Assembly: GCF_020042285.1 (NCBI RefSeq)
Contig: NZ_CP083388.1
Location: forward strand, 770,001 to 834,000
Origin: Ferruginibacter albus
Lineage (GTDB): Bacteria > Bacteroidota > Bacteroidia > Chitinophagales > Chitinophagaceae
DNA: 64,000 nucleotides
Direction of reading: 5' to 3'
Shown here one piece after another: positions 28,701-36,408 of the stretch. Position 1 is the stretch's first letter. Each line of letters starts with the position of its first letter. The translations under genes were made by a program, and so were the position numbers. A model generated the notes under the pieces. The model did no database searches, was not told where the DNA came from, and worked only from the letters and a program-made list of their open reading frames with translations.

Positions 28701-30311
28701 GTTTTGGGCTTAGGAACTATTATTACTGCCGGACCATCCAACAATGCAGACTGGGCTTCCAAAGGGTTTGATGCACTGCAAAACTATGGTTCTCTATTAT
28801 CATACAATCAAAGTAATAATAGCTGGGATGAAGCAACATCAACATTAGGTCCGATCGCAGCGCAACAGGGTTATTTCATATACATTCGTGGCGATAGAAC
28901 TGTTAGCCCGTCAAGCAGTACGTCTACAGTAAGCTCTACTACATTACGTACAGCAGGTAGCTTATTTGAAGGAAATCAGCAGACAAGCATACCGGCAAAC
29001 AAGTATACACTGTTAGGGAATAAATATGTGTCTTCTATTGATTTTACTGCAATAAATAAAGATGCTTCCATCGATAATTCATTTATTGTTTGGGATCCTA
29101 AATTGTTATTGGGCGGTTCATTGGGACATTATCAAACATTTAGCTCTACTACCACTCCGGCATGGATGCCGGTACCCGGCGGCGGTAGCTATGGAAGCGC
29201 AACCAATACAACTATCGAAGCAGGCCAGGCATTTTTTGTACATGCAACCAATGCTTCGGGCAATGTTACCTTAACGGAGAACAGTAAAACGGGAGCGCAG
29301 GTAAATGCGGTATTTCGTCCTGTTGGTACTGAGTCTGCTGGTCAGTTAATAACCAATTTATATGCTAATACTGTAAGTGCTTCAACATTGGCAGACGAGA
29401 ACGTAGTAGCGTTCAATGCTAATTATTCTAATGCGATCGATGTAAATGATGTGGTAAAATTTCCGAACGTGGGAGAAAATTTAGGTATTGCTGAAAACGG
29501 AAAAATATTGTGGGTAGAAGGTCGCCAGGCAATTGCTACTACGGATACTCTTTTCTATGCAATGAATAACGTAAAGCAACAGCAGTACCAGTTTGAATTT
29601 ATTCCTACAGGATTTAGCGGTGTAACAGCTTATCTTCTGGATAATTATTTGGGTACAAAAACACCTGTTAGTTTGTTAGATAAAACTACTGTTAGCTTTA
29701 CGGTTACCTCTGATGCAGCTTCTTCGGCAGCCGATCGTTTCAGCGTAGTGTTCGATAATATTTCTTCACCGGTGCCAGTAAGATTTACAAGCATTACTGC
29801 GGCTAAAAACAGCAAAGGTGTTGATGTAATGTGGAGCGTTAGCAACGAGACTGGGATCAAACAATATGTTGTAGAAAGCTCAGTGAATGGTTATAGCTTT
29901 ACAGCTATAGGTACAGTAAATGCATCTGACAATACAACTACTTATAATTATACAGATGCCAATACTGCAACGGGTGCTGTTTTTTATCGTGTTAAAAGTA
30001 TCAGCTTATCGGGAGAAGTAACCTATACAGATATAGTGAAAGTGGCAACCGCAACTGCTTCTTCAATAAAAGGATATTTCACCGGCAGCAAGCAATTAGG
30101 ATTGCAATTAATTAATCAACCTTCAGGTAAATATGCAATTAAGCTTACCACTATAACAGGACAGGAAATTTTCAGCACACAAATAGATCATGCCGGAGGA
30201 AGTTCAACCAAAGTTATAAATGCCGGAAATACATTGGCACAAGGCGTTTATCAGTTGGAAGTAGTAAGTCCGAATAAAACGATCTACTCACAAAAAATAA
30301 TAACTAAATAG
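22770..30311 (+). CDS. Very large T9SS type A surface protein (2513 residues)
   Basis: Starts at GTG 22770, giving MKQTSTQSANVIAKRLKLII; the signal peptide ends near residue 37 (LMPQHSKAQ). The protein is a chain of beta-rich segments low in Cys and charge and rich in Gly, Ser, Thr and Ala. It includes two long propeller-like blocks (about 40-360 and 720-1060), several Ig-like segments (for example TKLAVTSITPSSPLKNNSFSV, about 535) and a region beginning TEIILPSYMQGNSS (about 1493). The last ~80 residues form a type A CTD (TTITGQEIFSTQI, LAQGVYQLEVV, ending KIITK). It is likely exported by T9SS to the surface or medium. Specific function unknown. A small membrane-protein gene follows 30 bases later. 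Confidence 0.85.
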   Translation: MKQTSTQSANVIAKRLKLIIAGLITALIFLMPQHSKAQFTDGNLVVFKNANYSGSNGSQIELDEYNTTSTGQSPVSVISLPTTGTSKIVSGGSTSSNGAISRSENGRYILVPGWSANVGDANSAFTLCAVRPVSGSGTILNGITGTSNWFSSSNDYRGATSDDGTNFWVTGGSKGILYTTNGTTVVTVSATSTNTRTANIFNSQLYFSTGSGTQGVYQVGTGKPTSNGTTSTILASPSTGAYGFAISPDFLTLYTNSATGAISRWTYSGSYSAGSYSGGSWSAASTGFSLSGVTGLAVDWSNYSFSTGANGAIIYACNTTTLVKGSDNGTGAITTSTLATASGTGTNAFKQLAFTPIKQTVSLGSNTPAAGAITTGTSNVVLFQFNVNADEGNSTLKKVIVNQSGTATIGTGNEISNLRLIDDANGNGVFDGGETVLSTGTVAGSNITFASISLSSYISQSGNKNFLVIGDVSNSGNTHTFIPSIVSNQTLNSVGYTTNIVNAGSSWVTIGATPPAGNTLTITGAVVTPTKLAVTSITPSSPLKNNSFSVTIQSQDGSGNATNVTGNTGVQLSLASGTGNLGGTLTGTINAGSSSVTISNVTYNKAESGVSVTATRTSGDALTAATSATFTVLDVADHLTLVSVPSSGTTGNAIASFTVEARRPDNTVDVNYTSNIIIAKASGSGTLSGTLTNAAVAGVATFTGLSFSTAGTYTLSTTSGSLTSATSGNIVISDPSFTSGNLAVLLMASASSNNTTGSIVELNTSTPGSNPVNTFAINGTSGAGALRFSASAASMGYLANNNDKTLLCIAGFNGTTTSGNANTFITRGVGTLNAAAAYTLQATYTGTSGQQVRGATELDNSARFWMADQSGLYTNGTTTASPTGNLRSPKAFGGIVYVGQQSATAIAVNTISAPSGGTLTALLGVPADNAFQDFYLISSANNNTYDILYTVDNTNATTGAINKYSLVSGSWTANGTYTTSFGGFGLAAEKSGGGANLYVSTGVGTTANNSVIKLFDAAGYNSAINITTGNNVTLYTATSSATIKGVAFAPVAATSVPSIAIAADHPAAGNVLQGVTNTIIGAVQLSFNSGANEDLTGVSVNTAGTYSASDVDNFRLWLSTSATSIAGATQLGGDFTSIASGGTLSASGIYSLTSGTTYYIVATASISSGAQPFNTVGISGTAFSNIGFFNATKTGTDPVAASNLQTIQQISGTTTITNGAGTEPTTISSITNTQVAATANFDFTVTDDGESPGTDASATQISQVVINAGGGNTVADWSAVIAGAVLTDGTNTITASAIGTSSLTFSSIPNTTNTLGYIADNGIKTYSLKIWLKTSLGSALQSTLEGQEFIFDLQSSGITINGGSQVAQGQEVSSDPTFSFNTNIISVVATKLAFTTQPVTTAVNATMTPSVVVAATDANGNIDIDFSSSIRITSSGSLSGTLVDVAASQGTASFDLVHTAIGTNLTLTAVRTGTLDWNVTSSSFNIINPLSATEIILPSYMQGNSSTNSTRVPYSYRMAITGLLPNSTYKYINQVVTSADGPTTAGAGNAIYAGAGGFVRSSGPSLSSAGNFGTFTTDASGNYTGWFITEPTGNARFTPGNDVYMRVILNDGAGGSSAVTYLTTTNTVHVINFAASAGANNGTALRGTFSSATAKNFILLYDNITGSGRPLAASFIESDGSANTTANSYASFYNSGVEGITGAFGTIVPNNNANGIRRIEQRTLATADIVYCVGVSEDGTWTGAGSTVNPTGGATAIVFADADLDGKNKWVGGTASDWNTAANWSCGAAPNSSSSDAVILASATPKPILNADIAVGNIAINGSSTVSLNGNTLSIGGAVSGTGTLSGSSTSNLTITGTAGNISFTSGAAQLQNLTLNSGAAATLATALRIAPTGSLEVKNSGSTTGVLTTGSLLTLASDANGAAYVKSNTSGNTYVSGAVTVERFIPSNGTREWRMLSIPTQTTQSINESWQEGQASVLGLGTIITAGPSNNADWASKGFDALQNYGSLLSYNQSNNSWDEATSTLGPIAAQQGYFIYIRGDRTVSPSSSTSTVSSTTLRTAGSLFEGNQQTSIPANKYTLLGNKYVSSIDFTAINKDASIDNSFIVWDPKLLLGGSLGHYQTFSSTTTPAWMPVPGGGSYGSATNTTIEAGQAFFVHATNASGNVTLTENSKTGAQVNAVFRPVGTESAGQLITNLYANTVSASTLADENVVAFNANYSNAIDVNDVVKFPNVGENLGIAENGKILWVEGRQAIATTDTLFYAMNNVKQQQYQFEFIPTGFSGVTAYLLDNYLGTKTPVSLLDKTTVSFTVTSDAASSAADRFSVVFDNISSPVPVRFTSITAAKNSKGVDVMWSVSNETGIKQYVVESSVNGYSFTAIGTVNASDNTTTYNYTDANTATGAVFYRVKSISLSGEVTYTDIVKVATATASSIKGYFTGSKQLGLQLINQPSGKYAIKLTTITGQEIFSTQIDHAGGSSTKVINAGNTLAQGVYQLEVVSPNKTIYSQKIITK

Positions 30312-30341
30312 TTCCATTTATAACCGATTAAAAGTTTGATC

Positions 30342-30599
30342 ATGAACCAAATAATAAAACAAGTAGCCATTTATAAAAAATCAGTATTAATACTATTGTT
30401 AAGTGTATGCTTATTGCCGGCAGCAACCTATGCACAAACACCTCCACCGCCAAATAATGGACAAAATCCCGATAACCATACATTGGCTGTTCCGTTTGAT
30501 GATACGATGAATTTGTTTTTTCTGGCACTGGCAATTGGTTTTGCATTTATATTGTTTAAAAAGATGCAAAAAAGAAAAATAAGTGTAACGACCAAATAG
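30342..30599 (+). CDS. Small membrane-anchored protein with signal peptide, short Pro-rich linker and C-terminal hydrophobic helix
   Basis: 86 aa from the ATG at 30342 (a TTG at 30336 is the alternative). It has a signal peptide (to TYAQ, about residue 32), a short PPPPNNGQNPDN linker and the motif LAVPFDDTMN. A hydrophobic helix (FFLALAIGFAFILF, about 61-74) and a basic tail (KKMQKRK) complete it. This tripartite end (motif, helix, basic tail) resembles the P-x-D type sorting tails of small Bacteroidota proteins, where the usual form is PIDGG; here it reads PFDDT. It lies 30 bases behind the 2513-residue gene, so they are probably co-transcribed. Function unknown. Confidence 0.72.
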   Translation: MNQIIKQVAIYKKSVLILLLSVCLLPAATYAQTPPPPNNGQNPDNHTLAVPFDDTMNLFFLALAIGFAFILFKKMQKRKISVTTK

Positions 30600-30619
30600 C
30601 TCTTGTAAAGTAAAATATG

Positions 30620-30653
30620 ATAAAGCGCTTCAGCAATGAAGCGCTTTATTATT
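30620..30653 (+). terminator. Terminator after the small membrane protein
   Basis: Hairpin TAAAGCGCTTCA / TGAAGCGCTTTA with a GCAA loop followed by TTATTATTT; ends the transcript of the 2513-residue and 86-residue genes. Confidence 0.85.
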
Positions 30654-30747
30654 TGACTATTGGTAATTGTTGTTTTAAACAATGGCATAAATCTTGCTTA
30701 CATTGTGCGCTAACAATTTACACTTAGAAGCTAACAGTTTAACGATT

Positions 30748-32106
30748 TTGACACCTATTTACCCCCTTACGCGGAATTTCGCAGCCGGAGTTCTGTTTGC
30801 CCTATTTTCGATTATTTCAATTACAGCAGCAGCACAGGTACAGACTCCACAGTATGTAACAACTTCGTCTATGTCAAACGGATATTACGAATATCTTCCC
30901 ACCGGGTATTCAACCAGTGGTAGGGCATATCCTTTATTGATCTTCATGCATGGGTTAGGAGAATTGGGAGATGGCAGTCCATCACAATTACCTTATGTTT
31001 TGCGTAACGGCCCACCAATGCAGATCAATAATGGAACATTCCCGGAATCCTTTACTGTTAACGGTCAGGTTTTTCGCTTCATCGTTTTATCTCCCCAGTT
31101 TACGCAATGGCCTACGCCGGTTACATTAGATAGCTTTATTAACTATGCAATGGGACATTATAGAGTGGATGTAACAAGAATTTATCTTACCGGCTTAAGC
31201 ATGGGCGGCGGTGCTGTTTGGGATTATGCAGGTAATAGCGTAGCTACTGCAAGCAGGTTGGCAGCTATTGTACCTATTTCGGGAGCCTCTTGGCCGGATG
31301 TGACTCACGCCAATAATATAGCAAAAGGAAATATCGCTGTTTGGGCAACACATAATAGTGGTGATCCTACTGTGCCGGTTAGTTATACAGAAGATTATGT
31401 TAGCGAAATTAATAGCGCTCCATCACCTCCTAATCCTTTGGCTAAAATGACCATCTTTAATCAGAATTATCATGATGCATGGACACAGACATATGATCTG
31501 AATTACCGGGAAAATGGACTAAATGTATATGAGTGGATGCTTCAATTCAAAAGAGGTAATACTATTGTATTGCCTGTTACGGGATTGTCAATCATTCTTG
31601 AACCTTCTAATAATGGAGTGATGATAAACTGGAAAACATATACAGAGATCAATACCTCCGGATTTGAAATAGAGCGAAGCAGCGACGGTATAAATTATAT
31701 TCCTGTTGGATCTTCTCAAAGCTCGGGAAATGAAACTACCGGTGGTACTTATAATTATTTCGACGCATCAACAAACAACGGAAAAAATTACTATCGTATC
31801 AAGATCATTGATAAGAATGGCAATTTTACCTATAGCTCTGTCAAGATGATTGATATGGATAATACGATCTCCTTAAGATTATATCCTAATCCTGCAAGCA
31901 ATATTGTTACTATTAAAGCAGGCAGCAATTTTTCCAATGCGCAGATAAAAGTTCTGAATAGTGCAGGACAAATGGTAATGCAAAAATTGGTTAATGGAAC
32001 CAATATTATTTCAATACCGGTTACGGGATTGCAGTCGGGTAGTTATTTTATTAATGTGCTGGAAGAAAACGGGTATAAAACGAGACTTTCTTTTATAAAA
32101 AACTAA
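30748..32106 (+). CDS. Secreted alpha/beta-hydrolase (esterase) with T9SS type A sorting domain
   Basis: About 452 residues from a TTG at 30748 (MTPIYPLTRNFAAGVLFALF...); other TTG starts lie upstream and no in-frame ATG precedes the signal peptide. The hydrolase domain (about 35-260) has the oxyanion/early strand LLIFMHGLGELGDG, the nucleophile elbow TGLSMGGG (Ser151), a candidate Asp in NSGDPTVP and His242 (NYHDAW). This matches the secreted polyhydroxybutyrate/feruloyl-esterase-like group. A fibronectin-like segment (about 275-370, SGFEIERSSDG) and a type A CTD (LRLYPNPASNIVTI to the end) follow. It likely cleaves ester links on external polymers. The esterase domain is related to that of the gene at 40628-44980. 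Confidence 0.85.
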   Translation: MTPIYPLTRNFAAGVLFALFSIISITAAAQVQTPQYVTTSSMSNGYYEYLPTGYSTSGRAYPLLIFMHGLGELGDGSPSQLPYVLRNGPPMQINNGTFPESFTVNGQVFRFIVLSPQFTQWPTPVTLDSFINYAMGHYRVDVTRIYLTGLSMGGGAVWDYAGNSVATASRLAAIVPISGASWPDVTHANNIAKGNIAVWATHNSGDPTVPVSYTEDYVSEINSAPSPPNPLAKMTIFNQNYHDAWTQTYDLNYRENGLNVYEWMLQFKRGNTIVLPVTGLSIILEPSNNGVMINWKTYTEINTSGFEIERSSDGINYIPVGSSQSSGNETTGGTYNYFDASTNNGKNYYRIKIIDKNGNFTYSSVKMIDMDNTISLRLYPNPASNIVTIKAGSNFSNAQIKVLNSAGQMVMQKLVNGTNIISIPVTGLQSGSYFINVLEENGYKTRLSFIKN

Positions 32107-32128
32107 TTATCAAATAAATATAATAAAA

Positions 32129-32161
32129 TAAAGGAGCAGAATATTCTGCTCCTTTTGATTT
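32129..32161 (+). terminator. Terminator of the secreted esterase gene
   Basis: Hairpin AAAGGAGCAGA / TCTGCTCCTTT with an ATAT loop followed by a T-rich tail, 25 bases after the stop codon. Confidence 0.88.
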
Positions 32162-32277
32162 TAAATAACTCCTTTGAACATAAAAAAATAAAAAAATTGA
32201 TTTTTATCAAATAAATAAAGATAGATTGCGTTCTATAGCAACAACAGGACTTATTTTTTAATCTTAACCAGTACCGT

Positions 32278-33462
32278 ATGGAGAAACGTTCATACAAGAA
32301 AAGACTTGCCCAAACCCAGGAGAAACCCGGCTATATTGAAATGGTTTCTAAACCTGAAGTTCAATATTACGCAGAACCAGCTACAGAAAGTCTTGTATTG
32401 ATTCCATCACAACCACATAAAAGTAAACCGGACGAAATTTATCGTCTTCTATTTGAAAATTCTCCATTGGCTATTTTTATATGGAAGCTCAATGACCTGA
32501 AAATTGTAGATGTAAATGATGCTGCCGTTAAATTATCAGGATATTCAAGAGCTGAGTTGTTGGGCATGAATGCTGCAGATATTTGCCCCCCTAATGATCG
32601 TGAACGCTTATTAAAATTAACTCAGAAAATAATCAGGTACGAACATTTTAAGCAATCGGGCATATGGAGGCATATTACCAAGCAAGGTAAAATGGTATAT
32701 GCTGATATCTCTTCTCAAAAGATCATTTATAATAACAACTCTGTTATACTTAATATGGCAACAGACATAACGGAGAAGGTTATGTTAGAAAAAAAATTAA
32801 CACAGGAACGTATACAAAAGCAAAAAGAAATCACCCAGGCAGCTATTATCGCACAGGAAAAAGAAAGAGCTTATCTGGGAGCTGAATTGCATGATAATAT
32901 AAACCAGATATTGGCCACTGCTTATCTTTATTTAGATACGTCGTTGGTAAATGAAAGCTCGCGAATGATATTGATAAAAGATAGTAAGGAGTTTATCATG
33001 TCTGCCATTCGTGAAATACGTAGGCTTTCTAAAACCCTTTCGCCGCCTTCACTAGAAGCTACACTGGCAGATGCATTGGAATCGATTGTGGTAAACATCT
33101 CTCTTGTAAATATCTTAAAAATTAAAACAGAGTGGAGCGAGTTAAAAGAAGATAAAATTGAACGGGAGCTTAAACTAACGATTTACCGTATTGTACAGGA
33201 GCAACTGAATAATATATTGAAACACGCAAAAGCCTCTGCCGTATTAATTACGTTGAAACAAACTCACAATACGTTACAATTATTTATTAAAGATGACGGG
33301 GTAGGCTTTTCTTTATCACAAAAAAAAGAAGGTGTGGGCCTACAGAATATTTCATCAAGAGCAGCATTGCATAACGGTTCTGTGATCATCAATACTAAGC
33401 CTGGTGCAGGTTGTGAGCTGATAGTAAATTTCAATCTAATAAAAAAAGAAGACAGCATTTAA
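32278..33462 (+). CDS. Cytoplasmic PAS-domain histidine kinase, HisKA_3 (NarL-partner) type
   Basis: 394 residues without membrane segments. A basic leader (1-50) precedes one PAS domain (about 60-165, YRLLFENSPLAIFIW through MATDITEKV), a coiled connector (KQKEITQAAIIAQEKERA), HisKA_3 dimerisation with phospho-acceptor His205 (LGAELHDNINQ), and an HATPase domain (QEQLNNILKHAKA N-box; DDGVGF G-box; GVGLQNISSRAAL). HisKA_3 kinases pair with NarL/LuxR-type regulators; one lies at 36409-37044, and the 782-residue kinase at 37341 shares the whole C-terminal half. Which kinase feeds that regulator cannot be told from sequence. Confidence 0.92.
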   Translation: MEKRSYKKRLAQTQEKPGYIEMVSKPEVQYYAEPATESLVLIPSQPHKSKPDEIYRLLFENSPLAIFIWKLNDLKIVDVNDAAVKLSGYSRAELLGMNAADICPPNDRERLLKLTQKIIRYEHFKQSGIWRHITKQGKMVYADISSQKIIYNNNSVILNMATDITEKVMLEKKLTQERIQKQKEITQAAIIAQEKERAYLGAELHDNINQILATAYLYLDTSLVNESSRMILIKDSKEFIMSAIREIRRLSKTLSPPSLEATLADALESIVVNISLVNILKIKTEWSELKEDKIERELKLTIYRIVQEQLNNILKHAKASAVLITLKQTHNTLQLFIKDDGVGFSLSQKKEGVGLQNISSRAALHNGSVIINTKPGAGCELIVNFNLIKKEDSI

Positions 33463-33590
33463 TCTTTCTAACAACCCGTTAAGGAAACTCTTTGCAGAAA
33501 TATTCCATAAAAGTGCTTGCTTTGTGGAGCAAATCATTGAGTTAAGGAATCTTTATGATTGTTCACTATCCATTTTAACGGGAAACACAG

Positions 33591-36041
33591 ATGAAATACG
33601 TTTTAGCGGGGCTACTCATTTTTTTTATAATACAGGTACAAGGGCAGGTATGCCCGGCTAATGTAAATTTTTCTTTCGGAGATATTACTCATTGGTTTGC
33701 CTATACGGGTAATAATCAGCATGGCAACGGACTTTCTGCTATAAAGCAAACATACGATTCCACCGTTGCAGCACCTGCCGGAACTATTGGTGCAACATAC
33801 ATTCCGGAATACACACTTCCACAAGTAAAAGGTATTACTGTAAATACCACTAACGGAACGGATATATATGGTGGCTTTGATAAGATACCTACTATAAACG
33901 GTTATTCATATGATTATTCAGTAACCATTGGTTCTACTTCCATAACAAGAAAAAGCAGGCAAAATGATCCTCCTCCCGGAGGCTATATCAGGGGTGTAAG
34001 TTATATCATAAATGTGCCGCCGGGTTCAGCGTTGGTTCCTTATACAATGACATATGCTTATGCTATGGTATTGGAAAATGGGACACATAACTCCTCAGAA
34101 CAACCTCTTTTCAGCGCTACTTTAAATACACCGGATAGTATCATCACCTGTGCATCGCCGGCTTATTATTTACCAACATTTAATAACTCAACTAATGGTG
34201 GTGGCGCAACGCTTGACAGTGCTACTGCCATAGAAAATGGTTTTTCACCCAGCAGGTTGCCGTCTCCTAATCCCGATCCTAATTCTGACAATCCTAATGC
34301 ACAGCATTTATATGATGTATGGGCAAAGGGCTGGACAGAAGTCACTTTCGATCTTTCCGGATACAGAGGTAAGCAAGTAGCACTAACCTTTGAAGTAGAT
34401 AATTGCGTACCGGGCGGCCATTTTGCTTATGCCTATGTGGCTATAAGAAACACCTGCAACGGGTTAGCTATAAGTGGGAATACCAATGCCTGTACCGGTA
34501 CCACAATAATGTATTCTGTACCTGCATTGGCCAATGCAACCTACCAGTGGACTGTTCCTCCGGGTTGGACGATTATTTCAGGGGCAAACACAAATATTAT
34601 TACAGTTAAAGTTGGTAGTCAAAGCGGCGCTGTATCGGTTAGAGAAAAAAACAGTTGTGCCGACCTTCAAAGTATTAAACAAGTTACTACCTCTTCTCCA
34701 ACGGTAGCTGGTGTTGTAGGCAGCGATAATACTGTTTGTACAGGAAATAATTCAACGCAATTAACATTAAACGGCAACAGCGGATCTGTTTTAAAATGGA
34801 TAGCCTCTATAGATAACGGAGCAAACTGGACGAGTATAAACAATACGGGTAACAGCTTAATTGCACAAAACTTAACCTCTACTACTGTTTATAAAGCTGT
34901 TGTCCAAAATTCATCCGCCTGCACTGTCGATTCAACCAATACGGTTACTATTACTGTTGATGAAAAAAGTGTAGGGGGGGCTATTGATCCTGCAAATTCT
35001 AATGTTTGCAATGGTCAAAACACTAATAATGTTTTAACGCTGACAGGTAACCTGGGCAATGTTCTTGCATGGCAATCATCTACCAATGGCATTAACTGGA
35101 CAAACGTTAATCCACCCGATGTAAGTTCAACCTATAGTGTGGGCAATATAATTCTTTCAACCAGCTATAGAGCTATTGTAAAGAACGGAGTTTGTAATAA
35201 TGATACCAGTGCTATTGCTTCCGTTAAATTATTTCCTGCGGCATTTCCTGCAGCAACGATTCAGCCTGAAGAAGCAAATATATGTTATGGCGATTCAGCT
35301 CTAACACATGTTGTGATAACCACCGGCACAAGCTATTCCTGGTCTCCTGTAAATTCATTGCGGAATTATGGGAACGGTATCGTTAACACCACACCTTATG
35401 TTATAGATGTAACTGCATTCCCGGGACAAACAACAGGCTATGTATTAAGCGTACAAAATACCGGTTGCCCAAATATACTTACAGATACATTTCTGGTAAA
35501 TGTAGTTCCTCCGTTTAAAGTGAGTGCCGGTAATGATACTGTCATTGTTGCCAATCAACCGCTTCAATTACAAGCTACCACTAGCGATCTGTTTCCAAAT
35601 CAATTTACATGGACACCATCGTTTTATTTAGATAATACCACTATTGCCAATCCCATTGCTACTATCGGTACAGGCATTTATAGTATGACCTATATGGTTA
35701 AAGGTATAGATGCTGTCGGCTGTAGTGATTCAGCATATATTCATATAAAGATATACGATGTGCCGGCAGATATTTATGTGCCAACTGCGTTTACGCCTAA
35801 CGGTGATGGTTTGAATGATGTATTTAAACCAATTGCTTTAGGGATTAGATCGTTAAGTTCATTCAGGATATATAACCGCTGGGGAGCAATAGTTTTTTCA
35901 ACAAATAATATAGGTAAAGGATGGGATGGTACTTTTAACGGAGAGATGCAAAATCCGGGTAATTATGTTTGGATAGCAGATGGAATTAACTATTCCGGAG
36001 TTCCGGTACAAAAGAAAGGTAACGTGATTTTGATTCGATAA
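33591..36041 (+). CDS. T9SS type B cargo protein with shared N-terminal DC-GGHF domain
   Basis: 816 residues. The signal peptide (1-19) is followed by CPANVNFSFGDITHWFAYTG, matching the start of the 902-residue protein at 1078-3786. The N-terminal domain runs to about 285 and contains DNCVPGGHFAYAYV (270-283), again shared with that protein. Ig/PKD-like segments follow (YQWTVPPGWTIISG; two repeats of the type C-G-x-N-S/T-x-x-LTLxGNxGxVLxW). The type B CTD begins near 728 (IYVPTAFTPNGDG) and ends KKGNVILIR. Likely a surface-attached binding protein. No PorP/SprF gene is next to it. Confidence 0.87.
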   Translation: MKYVLAGLLIFFIIQVQGQVCPANVNFSFGDITHWFAYTGNNQHGNGLSAIKQTYDSTVAAPAGTIGATYIPEYTLPQVKGITVNTTNGTDIYGGFDKIPTINGYSYDYSVTIGSTSITRKSRQNDPPPGGYIRGVSYIINVPPGSALVPYTMTYAYAMVLENGTHNSSEQPLFSATLNTPDSIITCASPAYYLPTFNNSTNGGGATLDSATAIENGFSPSRLPSPNPDPNSDNPNAQHLYDVWAKGWTEVTFDLSGYRGKQVALTFEVDNCVPGGHFAYAYVAIRNTCNGLAISGNTNACTGTTIMYSVPALANATYQWTVPPGWTIISGANTNIITVKVGSQSGAVSVREKNSCADLQSIKQVTTSSPTVAGVVGSDNTVCTGNNSTQLTLNGNSGSVLKWIASIDNGANWTSINNTGNSLIAQNLTSTTVYKAVVQNSSACTVDSTNTVTITVDEKSVGGAIDPANSNVCNGQNTNNVLTLTGNLGNVLAWQSSTNGINWTNVNPPDVSSTYSVGNIILSTSYRAIVKNGVCNNDTSAIASVKLFPAAFPAATIQPEEANICYGDSALTHVVITTGTSYSWSPVNSLRNYGNGIVNTTPYVIDVTAFPGQTTGYVLSVQNTGCPNILTDTFLVNVVPPFKVSAGNDTVIVANQPLQLQATTSDLFPNQFTWTPSFYLDNTTIANPIATIGTGIYSMTYMVKGIDAVGCSDSAYIHIKIYDVPADIYVPTAFTPNGDGLNDVFKPIALGIRSLSSFRIYNRWGAIVFSTNNIGKGWDGTFNGEMQNPGNYVWIADGINYSGVPVQKKGNVILIR

Positions 36042-36189
36042 AGTGTTATTTAATACATTGATTTTTAATGGGTTTGATATTTGTCAAAGTGAAACTACGC
36101 TATTTTTTGTGGTTTACTGTATTTGGGTAATAACTTTCAAACAGTATCGTTTTCAAATAGTAACTATTTTAACCATTAATATTCGCCCG

Positions 36190-36390
36190 ATGAATTTCGA
36201 GATCATTAAATTCAATAAAGAAAGTAACAACTACACGATTATTGAAGCCGGGTACAGATATGAAATTCCTTCCTGCCTGTACGACAATTTAAAAACCTTT
36301 TTGCTGCAATACGATCTGGTAAGCCGCTGGTATAAACACTTAAATGATAATGACAGGGAAAAAGTAAACAGGGTTAGCGCTTATGGCTAA
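36190..36390 (+). CDS. Small hypothetical protein (66 aa)
   Basis: Frame from ATG 36190: MNFEIIKFNKESNNYTIIEA start, aromatic and charged, with no signal peptide or membrane segment. A longer frame from 36043 exists, but its first ~49 codons look like intergenic DNA. The ORF has a plausible folded-protein composition (Tyr, Trp, Lys, Asp) and ends in a GGTTAGC/GCTAACC hairpin that spans the stop codon. It lies between the type B gene and the convergent response regulator. I do not recognise a family. Confidence 0.5.
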   Translation: MNFEIIKFNKESNNYTIIEAGYRYEIPSCLYDNLKTFLLQYDLVSRWYKHLNDNDREKVNRVSAYG

Positions 36391-36392
36391 CC
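36370..36392. other. Hairpin over the stop codon of the small ORF
   Basis: GGTTAGC / GCTAACC stem of 7 bp with a 7-base loop between the convergent small ORF and response regulator genes. No T-run follows directly, so it is a doubtful terminator. Confidence 0.35.
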
Positions 36393-36408
36393 GTTAGGAG
36401 TACACTAG

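Noticed and set aside
27959..28762. 267-codon minus-strand ORF inside the 2513-residue gene
   Set aside because: It is the antisense shadow of a long low-complexity coding region; composition rich in Pro, Val and Ala mirrors the sense strand.
30694..30747. Upstream extension of the secreted esterase
   Set aside because: The extra 18 residues precede a complete signal peptide and start with TTG like the chosen start; the shorter form leaves a normal signal peptide.
36043..36189. N-terminal extension of the small ORF
   Set aside because: The first ~49 codons read like intergenic DNA with no protein signature; ATG 36190 gives a more plausible product.
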